This document shows positions 10,015 to 19,316 of a stretch of 64,000 nucleotides of DNA, one piece after another; the first letter of the stretch is position 1, and every line of letters starts with the position of its first letter. Location: contig FJUW01000014.1 in assembly GCA_900074885.1 (NCBI GenBank), positions 581,716 to 645,715 of the forward strand, in the 5' to 3' direction. The DNA comes from Rhynchosporium graminicola (Eukaryota > Ascomycota > Leotiomycetes > Helotiales > Ploettnerulaceae). The notes under the pieces are model-generated. The model was given only the letters and a program-made list of their open reading frames with translations, was not told where the DNA came from and ran no database searches. The position numbers and the translations under genes were made by a program.

Positions 10015-13000
10015 CTATATCGGAAGCAGTGTAGTTATTGGCCTAACAGATGTCACGAAAGTCGTCATGACGACTACTGCAGTTGGAGCAGGCATCGTCT
10101 TTGACGTCGTGGCTGACGCTGCCTTGTCATGAGACTTGGTGATGATATCCAGCAACACGGGATAATTGCTGTTGGTAACCTTGCTCATTGTTTTGGTGGG
10201 CCTTGTCCTGGGAATAGTAACCGTATGCGTCTTTTTCTTTGGTGGCTCTTCTGTCTTTGACCCGAGCTCAACTGAAGGGACGAGAACAGGGCTATCACGG
10301 CATGATTCCATCCATGTCGTCGCATTTGTAGCGGGGCACGGAGACTGGACAACCGGAAGTGTATCGATTTCATGTTTTCCAACTGGCTCCGTGGTATTGT
10401 GTTCCAAGTCAGGAGGTAAAACCACCGGTCCAGTGGTGCTGTCTTGCCCAGCTGAGATTGTGACATCGATTTTCGCGTTAGGAGGAATAGATTCTAATGA
10501 AGTACCATTAAGCGTCAGATCAGGGGAAGAAAACACGGGGGTGTCCTCTTGCTCAACATATCCTGCGATATCGAGCTTCGGGTTAGGAGGAAGAACAAAT
10601 GGCTGCGTGCTGTCCCCATGTCCGACCGTCTCCGTGGCGTTGAGCTCCAGTCCGGGAGAAAGGACCACTGGTCGGGTGCTGTTTCCCGCTTGTCCAACCG
10701 GTTCGGTGATATTGAGAATCGAGTCAAAGGGAAGAATCACTGTTTGGCTGTTGTCGCCAGATGAAGTGGAATTCGTGAAATTGGTCGATACGGTAGAAGG
10801 CGGCAGTGGCAAAATCACTGGCGGAAGAACGATCGGGCCTTTTCCACTAGGCTTTGGATTCGCAGTCACAGTACTTGAAGGTACTGAGCTGGTACTCGGC
10901 ACGCCTGTGGACTTGATTGAGCTCGAAGATGTCTTTAATGAAGAGGAAGAGAAGGAGCTCTTCGCCATGCTCTGGCTCGATTTGGCTGAGTTCCAAGATG
11001 TCGTCTTCAGGGCAGAGGAACTTTTTGTCATGCTCTGGCTTGATATGATTGAGCTCGAAGATGTCGTCTTCAAGGTAGTGGAACTCTTTGTCATGCTCTG
11101 ACCAGACTTCTCTGTCTTGCTCTTGGATACCGCAGTGGTTGTTGGCTGTGATGCCGATGTCTTCTCGACAGTGATAGTCTTTTCTCCGAGAATTTCCGTG
11201 ATATGATCCATGGTGGTCTTGGAATCAACCTTCGTCACCGTGGAAAGAGCCGTGGAAACAGCATTCTTCACATCGTTCTTGACATCGTCCTTCGTGCGCT
11301 TTTTGGCGAATATCCCCGCGAGAAGCCCACCCGCAAAGCCCAAGCTTGCACCCGTCGTAGTTCCAGCAGCGATCAGTGCCAGTGGGGTCTTGGAAAGCTT
11401 GAAAACGTCTTTGCCTCCAATGCTAACAACTTGAGCAGCAGTGACAGCCTGCTTAACACCCTCTTCAGTCAGAACTCCGGCGGTGCCTACGGTACCTACC
11501 GTGCCTGCGGCACCTGCGACACCGCCAATAGCAGGGAGTGCTGCACTCGCAACAGTGGCGATTTCTGGTGCGGCCATTCCAGTTCCAATCGCTGCCATAA
11601 TCTCTGGGGATCCAGCAAGAGCGGCAAGCTCCAAGACCTCAGGAGTAGCAGCGAGAACACCAGCAGGCGCTAAATGTGCCATGGATGCGAAACCAGATAT
11701 AGCACCCTTAGCGATAACCATGTTGTCATACGGGATATTGTTATCCTTCAGAAACTGCTCAGCTGCGGGGCTAATTCCCCATCCGGAGGCGACCAGATTA
11801 TCAGCAGTCTCCTGAGTAAGCTTTCCCTTGATGCGGATATCATCAAGGGCGACTCTCATGGGATGATCTACCGGAAATACACTTCCTGGTAGAGGAGCTG
11901 GTAGTGGCATGTTGGGAGGAGGCACTTGGGTGTCGATGCTAGAAACTCGCCCTCCATCGACTTTCGCGGCCCGTACAATAGGAGGGACTTGAGGAGGCTT
12001 CTTCCAACCTCTCACATTCGCGTTCTCCTTCTGTAGGGCTTTCGAGGCTTCTTGTCGGCTCGACTGATCCTCCTTCATGGATTTCTCCAGCAGCTTCGCT
12101 TCAGCGAGGTCACTTTCTTTTGTCTTCTTCCATGCTTTCAAGTTGGCAAGAGTGGATTGGATTCTCTCTAGACTCTCACCAAAGGTACGATAAGCATCTT
12201 GAAGCCCATTCTTGGCCTCTACGGTCAGGTCTTCCTGGCGACGAGAATAGTCCTTTTCTAGCTTCGCACGTTCATCTACGAGACGCTTTCTCATGGCGTC
12301 GAGGACATTCTTCCTTTGTAGCATCTCATTCTCTTGAGCATCGCGTTTCGCTTGCGTCTCTTTGATTTTAGCAAGTTGCGCATCGATGTCCTTCACTAGA
12401 TTTCTGTTCTTCAGCATATCCTGAAGGAGATTGTTGAGCTCCTTGTCCATCTTCTTGATCTCGGGATTTGACTTCCGAACGGCTTCTATATCCTTGCTGT
12501 AATCACCGATATTAAGACCAGCGTCTTTAAAAATGGGATCGATCGGTGGCCTTGGATTCAATGCCGGATCGTCCAGCTCATATGTGGCGTCTGGTCGTTT
12601 GCGAGCATCTTTGCCGTCTAGCTTTTCCCAGCTATTGGCTTTATCGTGTAGACCTTTCTTGGGTGCAGGAATTCCAGAACTGGGCGAAACAGGTCGATCG
12701 ACAGGCTTACCATTTGCATCGACGGCTGAGAATTCCTTCAACTGGTCTGCAATTGAAGGTTCCTTGGGGACCGGATTGGATGGTTGGCCGGGCTTGGGAG
12801 CAGGCGCTGCGAAAGGACTACCATCGGCAGGAGCATCGAATTGGCCTTTGAGACCTTGGACTGTTCCTTGATTATTCAAATCCACAGGCTTTGAACTCAC
12901 ATGCCCAGTGGTGGGATTCTCAAACTGGTCCTTGAGTCCCTGGACAGTCCCTTGATTGTTCACATCCACAGGCTTTGGAGCCGTGTGCCCAGTGCCCGAA

Positions 13001-14028
13001 TTCTCGAATTTGTCTTTCAGCTCCTGAACAGTTCCTGGATTCGATTTATCCACGGAGTTTGGAATCGAACTGCCAGTGGCGGGGTTCTCAAATTGATCCT
13101 TCAGCTCCTGAACGGTCTTCGGTTTGTTCAAATCCACAGAGTTTGGACCGGCATCATTGGTGGGCGGGTTCTCAAGTACGTTCTTTCCATCCTCAACAAT
13201 TCCTTCTCTGACGGGATCTATAGGCGTCGGATTGATCTCGCTGACAGCAGGATTCTCGAACTTATTCGTCAAATCCTGAACAATTCCAGGCTTAGGCATC
13301 TCCGCCGTCTTTCCAGAGCTTGTAGGATTAGAGTTACTACCTACGCCATTCTCGAACTGGCCTTTCAGATTACTGACGGTGCCCTGGCCTGGATCAGGAG
13401 CTGCTGGCTTGCCAGGAATGGAACTACTTTCACCCTCGAACTGGCCCTTTAGATTTCCGACTTTGCCTGGAGATGGAGCTTCAGCGGCTGGCTTTCCAGG
13501 AGTCGAAATACTGCCTGAGTCACCCTCAAACTGGCCTTTCAAATTACCGACTTTCCCTTGAGATGGCAGATCAGCTGCTGGCTTGCCTGAACCACCAGAA
13601 GAAGAACCAGTGCCTTCATTCCTGCCGCCATTACCACTCTCAAACATCTTCTTTCTGGCCTCAAAGTCACCCCCTACTTGACGCTTGGCCAGTGAAGGTA
13701 AAGTGACCTGAATAATTTCAAAACGCTCCTTCCCATCCAAGAACTCATTTTGGAACTCCAGTTCACGTCCAGGGCCCCTTTCGTATACAGAAGTCTCCTC
13801 ATCATTGTCAAGTGGAGTATAGTGGTGGACGGGTTTGCGGAAGGGGTCGTTGTAAAGGAGAGAAGGAGCGACTTCGGGAGTGATGAGTTGTCGTGATTCG
13901 AGAAGAGAGGTAATGTTCCGAGTATCGATGTTGCTATGCTTTTGTGCTGGTGGTTGTTTGGCGAAGGCAGGCAGAGCTCCCAGTAGGAGTACTATGCATA
14001 GCATCTTGACTGTATGAAGGAATTTCAT
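10015..14028 (-). CDS. Large secreted protein with tandem LKxQFEN repeats
   Basis: I do not recognise this gene. A single 1,337-codon frame starts with a clear signal peptide (residues 1-23, cleavage after AFA) and has a Kex2-type Lys-Arg at 115-116. Residues about 120-400 hold nine or ten units of roughly 25-35 residues. Each contains a core of the form GTVQELKDQFEN (variants GKVGNLKGQFEG and GTVQGLKGQFDA) separated by Pro/Gly/Ser linkers. Residues about 500-680 are charged and coiled-coil-like. Residues about 770-930 are Ala/Gly-rich and hydrophobic and could include a membrane segment before a KKRTKDD stretch. Next comes a Ser/Thr region with repeated SQSMTKSS-like blocks, then repeated PVVLPP...NATEPVG blocks with N-glycosylation sequons. 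A cell-wall, matrix or secreted structural role is inferred. No enzyme domain is visible. A possible TATA box lies about 130 bp upstream. Confidence 0.82.
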   Translation of the reverse strand: MKFLHTVKMLCIVLLLGALPAFAKQPPAQKHSNIDTRNITSLLESRQLITPEVAPSLLYNDPFRKPVHHYTPLDNDEETSVYERGPGRELEFQNEFLDGKERFEIIQVTLPSLAKRQVGGDFEARKKMFESGNGGRNEGTGSSSGGSGKPAADLPSQGKVGNLKGQFEGDSGSISTPGKPAAEAPSPGKVGNLKGQFEGESSSIPGKPAAPDPGQGTVSNLKGQFENGVGSNSNPTSSGKTAEMPKPGIVQDLTNKFENPAVSEINPTPIDPVREGIVEDGKNVLENPPTNDAGPNSVDLNKPKTVQELKDQFENPATGSSIPNSVDKSNPGTVQELKDKFENSGTGHTAPKPVDVNNQGTVQGLKDQFENPTTGHVSSKPVDLNNQGTVQGLKGQFDAPADGSPFAAPAPKPGQPSNPVPKEPSIADQLKEFSAVDANGKPVDRPVSPSSGIPAPKKGLHDKANSWEKLDGKDARKRPDATYELDDPALNPRPPIDPIFKDAGLNIGDYSKDIEAVRKSNPEIKKMDKELNNLLQDMLKNRNLVKDIDAQLAKIKETQAKRDAQENEMLQRKNVLDAMRKRLVDERAKLEKDYSRRQEDLTVEAKNGLQDAYRTFGESLERIQSTLANLKAWKKTKESDLAEAKLLEKSMKEDQSSRQEASKALQKENANVRGWKKPPQVPPIVRAAKVDGGRVSSIDTQVPPPNMPLPAPLPGSVFPVDHPMRVALDDIRIKGKLTQETADNLVASGWGISPAAEQFLKDNNIPYDNMVIAKGAISGFASMAHLAPAGVLAATPEVLELAALAGSPEIMAAIGTGMAAPEIATVASAALPAIGGVAGAAGTVGTVGTAGVLTEEGVKQAVTAAQVVSIGGKDVFKLSKTPLALIAAGTTTGASLGFAGGLLAGIFAKKRTKDDVKNDVKNAVSTALSTVTKVDSKTTMDHITEILGEKTITVEKTSASQPTTTAVSKSKTEKSGQSMTKSSTTLKTTSSSSIISSQSMTKSSSALKTTSWNSAKSSQSMAKSSFSSSSLKTSSSSIKSTGVPSTSSVPSSTVTANPKPSGKGPIVLPPVILPLPPSTVSTNFTNSTSSGDNSQTVILPFDSILNITEPVGQAGNSTRPVVLSPGLELNATETVGHGDSTQPFVLPPNPKLDIAGYVEQEDTPVFSSPDLTLNGTSLESIPPNAKIDVTISAGQDSTTGPVVLPPDLEHNTTEPVGKHEIDTLPVVQSPCPATNATTWMESCRDSPVLVPSVELGSKTEEPPKKKTHTVTIPRTRPTKTMSKVTNSNYPVLLDIITKSHDKAASATTSKTMPAPTAVVVMTTFVTSVRPITTLLPI

Positions 14029-14796
14029 TTCGAATTCCGTTTAATGGGACGAGTTTGAGAATTTGCTTCCACAGAATAGAAATGTGCTCAGTGAATATCG
14101 AGCGATTTCGTTTGTGTTTGCAGAAAAAGCAGTTATCGAGATGTGTGGGATGAGAAGTTTATATAAGGAAAAAAGAAATAATTATTTCCAGGTGCGAGAG
14201 AAGCTTGACTTAAATTCCTGGCAGCTGGCTGTGGGTAGCTTAGTATTTGAAAAGGTCGAATAATTCACGGCAATATATCCGCTTTCGTATAGCCGAACCA
14301 TACTTTTCTTAGGACTAGGTTGTTTTCATATCTAGACGTCTCGCTTAGCTGTATAGGCGTGCTCGAATCTTGGGACCGTATTTCTGTCTAGCGAATAAGC
14401 GTAATCTAGAAGCTTCAGAATAATATTATCGGTTTGCCGAAGACAGGCCGAGGAGATATCGGATGTCAGAACGGGACTTCAGGAGCTGGTAGGACTTTAG
14501 TGCTATTTGCTAGTTTTTGGCTCGGAACTTGTAACATCTTAGCGTAGCACAAAGATCTGGAGCACCCTGTGCAGAGCCCGCGTCCAGCCTCGTAGGGTAT
14601 CTGCTGCCGAATCTTCCATATTCAATACTGTTGTATCCGGGAACTCGATCGGGTGGTTTGAGAGGAACCTTCTCGAAGGAGAAGACTTCCTTCGAACGCT
14701 TTCTTTAATTCACACTTCTAAGTCACGAAGCTAGAATGGACCAGTGAAGTCGAAGAGACCTAGTTTGGCCTCGTACCAGAGTATCATGATCTACTC
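14029..14796. other. Intergenic region with promoter of the secreted repeat protein
   Basis: The part next to 14,028 is the 5' leader and promoter of the minus-strand secreted protein gene. The remainder, up to the stop codon of the hydrolase at 14,797, should contain that gene's 3' untranslated region. A 66-codon plus-strand frame at 14,063 has no support. Confidence 0.5.
14157..14168 (-). promoter_or_regulatory. Putative TATA box of the secreted repeat protein gene
   Basis: On the minus strand the sequence CCTTATATAAAC lies about 130 bp upstream of the start codon at 14,028. It is a good match to TATAWAA and stands in moderately balanced sequence. The assignment rests on motif and position only. 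Confidence 0.45.
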
Positions 14797-15686
14797 CTAA
14801 TTCTCTCTAGCATACTCATCAATAGTCTTCACGGTGCAATCCGGCTCAGTCAAAAACGGCGAGTGCCCGCCGGCGAAACGTATAACCTTGAAACCCCCAA
14901 TCTCCTTGACCATTTTCTCTTGCCTCTCTTTTGGAACAGCATGATCTTTCTCACAGATCACGTAAGCCTTCGGGATCGCCAAATCTGCCGCAATAGTATC
15001 GACAGGCGTGAAGAAGGTGGTCATCGCGTGAGGTCGAAGGAGACTGAAATAGTGATCTTGCTCTGCGGGAGGAAGGTCGTGGTAAAAGACGTCTTTAGCG
15101 GCTTCGATGCAGATGCCAAGTGTGCCCTGGCCGAAAAAGGACATCAGTGAAAAATAAAGGGAATTTTAATAATGCCACGGCGATAGGTACGTACGTCCAT
15201 CTCTAGCCAGTCTACACTGTTGGAACCAGTAGTATCTGCGAGACTTTTTCCCTTCTTCAAAATCGTTGCGGCGGCAATCATCATAATGGATTTGACGCCT
15301 CCTTTTTCTCCTCGTGTACTGCGCTCTTGGATACTTTGGCTCACGATGCTGGCTACGCCAGGAATTCCTCCCCATGAGCTGTATTTAATCAGCATATCTA
15401 CATTCAAGCAGTCGTACTATATAGTAGTGTACGGTGCTAGGAATAGTGCTTACTGAGCAACCATGACAATTTGGTTCCCCTCATCTAAAATCGGCAGCAT
15501 CACTTCATTGATAGCAGCCGCATCATCTAGATACGTCGCAGTAGGATGTGTCCTCCCCACACTGAAGAGGGCTACAGCTACAACTGGATATCCAAGTGCT
15601 TCCAGCTTCGGCTGGATTAAATGGAAACATTCCGGGCCGTGAAAAGCACCATGAACGAGAACGAGAGTGGGTTTCACCGACATCAT
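14797..15686 (-). CDS. Alpha/beta hydrolase fold protein
   Basis: A small cytosolic-type alpha/beta hydrolase of the AB_hydrolase_6 kind (fungal esterase or lactonase-like). Three exons, 15,686-15,454, 15,378-15,195 and 15,126-14,797, give 248 residues. Both introns (75 and 68 bp) have good donors, GTAAGC and GTACGT. The oxyanion-hole motif LVHGAFHG is near the N-terminus. The nucleophile elbow HSWGG (Ser79) is built across the first intron, and unspliced reading would destroy it. The acid is Asp200 in ICEKDHAVP and the base is His227 in FAGGHSPFL. The triad is therefore complete and there is no signal peptide. The first of two adjacent Met codons was taken as start. The substrate cannot be told from sequence. 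Confidence 0.85.
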
Positions 15687-16785
15687 GAATTGGAATGAAT
15701 GATTAACTTTGCAAGAGGAAATGGAAACGTGTGAATCTACATCTTAATATATACAAACCAGAGTATTGTTACAGAGCCAAGCCAATGCTGACTTGAATAG
15801 AATCATGACTGCTTACTGATTACTTCCTTTACCAAGCCAGAGACCCTGATTGGCCTTGCTGTACGAACTACGTTGTACAGAACGGGGTCTCCGAATAATT
15901 CCATAATCTGGAAGCTTCTAAGGTTCCGTTTCAGCGGTTCACGTTTTACCAGGCAGTCTCTCATCTCAGAAGCGCGATGGTTGTTTGGCGTAGTGAAAGA
16001 CGGTTCATGGGACAGGCTGCAGGGTCGGATGCAGGCTATGCCGCCGCAGTGCGTTTCCATGATTCTAGCTCGGCCTTTCCCTAAAGCCAGAACTATGTTC
16101 TTTACGAATAGTTACTGACGATAATCATGTCTTCCTCGTGCAGACTTCTGTCTTACAGAGAAGTGTTCCCCCGGGATCGACCGAGAAGTGGAAAACGAGG
16201 CCGAGAGCCAGTTAAGCGCGCAAACAATCAACGCGGATCTGTCCCCTCCGAGACAATACAAAAGGAAGCAGACTTGAGTCCAAGATTTCATGGCGCGGTA
16301 ATAGAAGCGCTTAAGCAAGAAGTTAGTAGTGAAGGTCTTGAGTTTTGGTTGTATGCACAGTGTATATGCTCAGGTGCCTCAGCCACCTTTCCTTTTGCGA
16401 CCAACATAACAACAGAAACAAATGTCGCGGCCCCAAATAGCAAGAATCCGTCAATCTAGTGCCTTGAGATCGAGACGAGTACAATTGACATACGTCCTTC
16501 TTTCCTGGTCCCCGATCATATTGAAACAAACGTGTCCAAGTCCAACTCCCCCTCGTTAAGAAGGTTATGTTGCCCTTCTACCCACCACATCAGGAAGTTC
16601 CAAGAGAAATTGCAGCCTAAGATTGGCAGTAAATATTGAGATTTTTGTAAATTAATCACCTAAGATTGTGCTTTAATAATGAATTACAAGCATATATGAG
16701 CGTATTTCTTGGGATTCCATAGTACCCAATTCTTTTGCGGACAGCTCACTTCTGCCACCAGTAGTATAGATCTTACGAGAACTAT
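15687..16785. other. Intergenic region
   Basis: This lies between the hydrolase start and the kinase stop. A possible TATA-like stretch, GTATATATTAA on the minus strand, sits near 15,744-15,754, about 60 bp upstream of the hydrolase start. A 110-codon plus-strand frame at 16,127 and an overlapping minus-strand frame have no recognisable content. Nothing else was identified. Confidence 0.5.
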
Positions 16786-19316
16786 CTAGCCATCAAGTTC
16801 GTATTCCGAGACGTCTGCATTCTCATGCAATCGCTGCTCATTCTGTTGCTGTTGCTGTTGCTGCTGCTGCTGCTGCTGCTGTTGTCGTTGTTGTTGCGCT
16901 AGTAGCATTGGCGTCGACAAAAAAGGGAGGAATTTGGGAGCCTGCACAGAGTAAACTGCAGTGTTGCCATCAATGTTAAGGCTGGGAGCTCCATCTGGCG
17001 TAAAACCTAAGACATCAACTCGCGCTGGTGGGGACCATAGAGGCATTCTGGCGTTGTCAAGTACAAGGCTGTCCACGCGACCATATCTTTCTAATGGATC
17101 TGGGGAAAGAAGGGCTACATCTTCGCCGTCTTCAAGATTGCCCTCTGTGAAATCAAAGAATGGATCCTTCTGGTCTAGAGACCTTTGGCGTTCCAAGGCT
17201 GCTATGGCTTCATCGATAGTTCTCTTCAATGAATCAAGGCTTGGTCTGTCAACCACCTTGAATGCCAAACATCGCATCAACACATTCAGGAGAGTGTTCG
17301 AATACAGGGCGTCATCTAAGGTTAACAAATCCGATCCCTGCGTCTCGTATGACTCCGAAAGACCGCTAGCACTGTTGATAAAAGTAATTCTGCACACTGA
17401 TGTAGGAATATACTTCTTCAGGATCAGTGCGTAGATGGTAGTCGCTATACTCCAAAGGTCTCCCGCCTTTCCAATGTCGACGTTCTGGGCACCTTCATAC
17501 ATTTGTTCCTAGCGAAATTATTTCAGTGAAACGATTTCGGAGTCATCTTGGCTGAAGAACGTACTGGTGGTTTGATGCCTTTCGCTCCACAGAAGCGTCC
17601 GTAGGCAATGAAGTGCGGCGTCACGATAGGTGGTGTATGGCGCGCCTGCCCAAAGTCTGCAAACTGCCATATTTCAGTCTTTACACCTCTCGAACTCAGG
17701 AAAATGCAGGCTTACCTTGTGAATGCTGCGTGAAGGATTCTGGTGGTTATCGTCTGTCTTCCCCACAAGGACTGTACGGCATTAGCAATAATCCATAATC
17801 TGCATATGAGGGGCATACGATTATCCGGCTACAAAAAGGTTAGTCCACTTAGATCGAGAAATGCCTATCAATGCTTCGCACCTTTACGTCAAAATGAATG
17901 ATCGGTTTCCATTCTGCCACTTTTGGTAAAAACCCAGGTTCAGTAACCGAGGACTTGAGTGCAGGAGTTTCGGGAGACGCTACATTTGGATGGCCGATCG
18001 TCAAAGTACCTTGCAACGTCAGTGTATGGAGACTCAATACAAGAGGATAGCCGCACGAAGACTTGATAGAATTACTTCTAGGGAAGCATTCATGACAGCC
18101 GTTAACACACCTTCTCCTTTCTTCCGTGAAGATATCTCAGGCACATCCAACTTTTTTCTCTCAGTCACCTTAGTCTCAGTAGACTGTGTTGGTTGGTCAG
18201 CGGCCTCAGTTGTAGAAGCTTCCTTCTTGGGCGCTTCTGGTGTAGGTTTTTCCTTTCCAGTAGCTAGGACGTCTGATATTGTAAGCCTGATTGAATGTTG
18301 AGAGTTGACAGTGAAAGACAACTCACAAAGCCCCCTCACATGGCATTCCAACAGCCTCCAAATGTACTCCTCTGACGGATGTTCATGAGTACTTCTAGCT
18401 GATAAGTGATCATCATCAGAAACTTCACTGCAGACACTTACGGGTTTACTTTTTTCTGGTGTGCCCACAAGTCACCTTCCTCGCAATGCTCGAGGTAGAT
18501 TTTGGACACTTGGAGGTCTGGGTCATATTGTTGAACCGCAGTTCCATTTGCTCCAAGAGTTCTGGTGTAGGGAATCGGATCCCCTGCGAATGATTGGAAA
18601 GTCAGCATTTGCTCCCATTGGCCTGCCACTTCAGTGCTGAGACTAGAGTGCTTCCGAGGGTGTATGGTCAAGCACTATGAAAACTGCCGAAACAACGTAC
18701 AGCTAGGATGAGCCCCAGTCCCAGCTGTATAAAAGATGGACTTGAACAACTTGACAATGTGTTTGGATCCTGCAGTTGCAAGTTCTGCTAATATTCGGGA
18801 TTCGCGGATGAGAGCATGCCTCTGTGTTGGGCCACATTGCTTGACAACGATGCTTTTGGGTGTCGACTCATTCGGGCCAATATACTTAAATAGACCAGCG
18901 ACGCCGTAAGTCCCTTGACCTAACACTTTGACACCTTTCCAATAGACTCCCCCAGGTGTCGTGAACTCATCCCAGGAGAATGATCTCCTGAGCCAGCTTT
19001 GGTTTGTCAGCCACATGTAATCAAATTTCGATGAGGTAGTATTGCTTCAAAAACCAGAAGGGCGAAAGAATCTCGCAATAACAACTTACTTCTCTTGACG
19101 AAATTGTCTCCTCTGTTTTACCGTCATGGCGAGAATCTCATCATTTGTCGGTACAACTCTAACCTTCTTTGGAGGTTTGGATGCTAACTTGGGACCGGTG
19201 GGCATGATGTCGGGGATCGCGTCATTGTCTGAACTGGCCTCAGCTAATTTTTGCTTTTTTGTTTGAGGACTTTCTGCAACTAGGTCTGCTTCCGCGAATT
19301 CGCGTTTTGGAGGCAT
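16786..19316 (-). CDS. Serine/threonine protein kinase with poly-Gln tail
   Basis: A protein kinase rebuilt from ten exons: 19,316-19,090; 19,044-18,701; 18,583-18,442; 18,394-18,327; 18,272-18,111; 18,009-17,882; 17,828-17,819; 17,771-17,716; 17,663-17,565; 17,508-16,786. This gives about 652 residues. Visible motifs are the Gly-rich loop GQGTYG (118-123), ATP-binding Lys144 in IVVKQ, YLEHCEEGDLW, catalytic loop HFDVKPDN (353-360), FADFGQAR (380-387), KPPEQ and a DLWS segment. A 10-nt microexon (17,828-17,819) supplies the Asn of the catalytic loop; reading through it gives an apparently broken kinase. The N-terminus is Lys-rich (MPPKREF). The C-lobe is followed by a disordered tail with about 18 Gln encoded by a CAG tract. 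The fifth intron is uncertain: a 47-bp alternative (18,108-18,062) would give 670 residues. Substrate and pathway are unknown. Confidence 0.8.
16840..16890 (-). repeat. CAG/CAA trinucleotide repeat (poly-Gln)
   Basis: The plus strand shows CTG/TTG triplets that read as CAG/CAA codons in the kinase C-terminus, interrupted once by CGA (Arg). The tract could vary in length between isolates. Confidence 0.85.
17819..17828 (-). other. 10-nt microexon of the protein kinase gene
   Basis: Ten bases, CCGGATAATC on the minus strand, lie between two good introns. The upstream 53-bp intron has a GACTAAC branch point and TAG acceptor. The downstream 47-bp intron has a GTATGC donor, GCTAATG branch point and CAG acceptor. 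Including it joins HFDVK to PDN and LLVGK in one frame and restores an intact catalytic loop. Every alternative reading meets a stop or loses the DFG frame. Confidence 0.8.

Noticed and set aside
10166..11101. 311-codon plus-strand ORF
   Set aside because: Antisense shadow of the Ser/Thr- and Pro-rich C-terminal region of the secreted repeat protein, whose sense frame is four times longer and has a signal peptide.
17700..17900. Frameshift in the kinase catalytic region, suggesting a pseudogene
   Set aside because: The disruption disappears when a 10-nt microexon with canonical flanking introns is allowed; all later motifs are then in frame.
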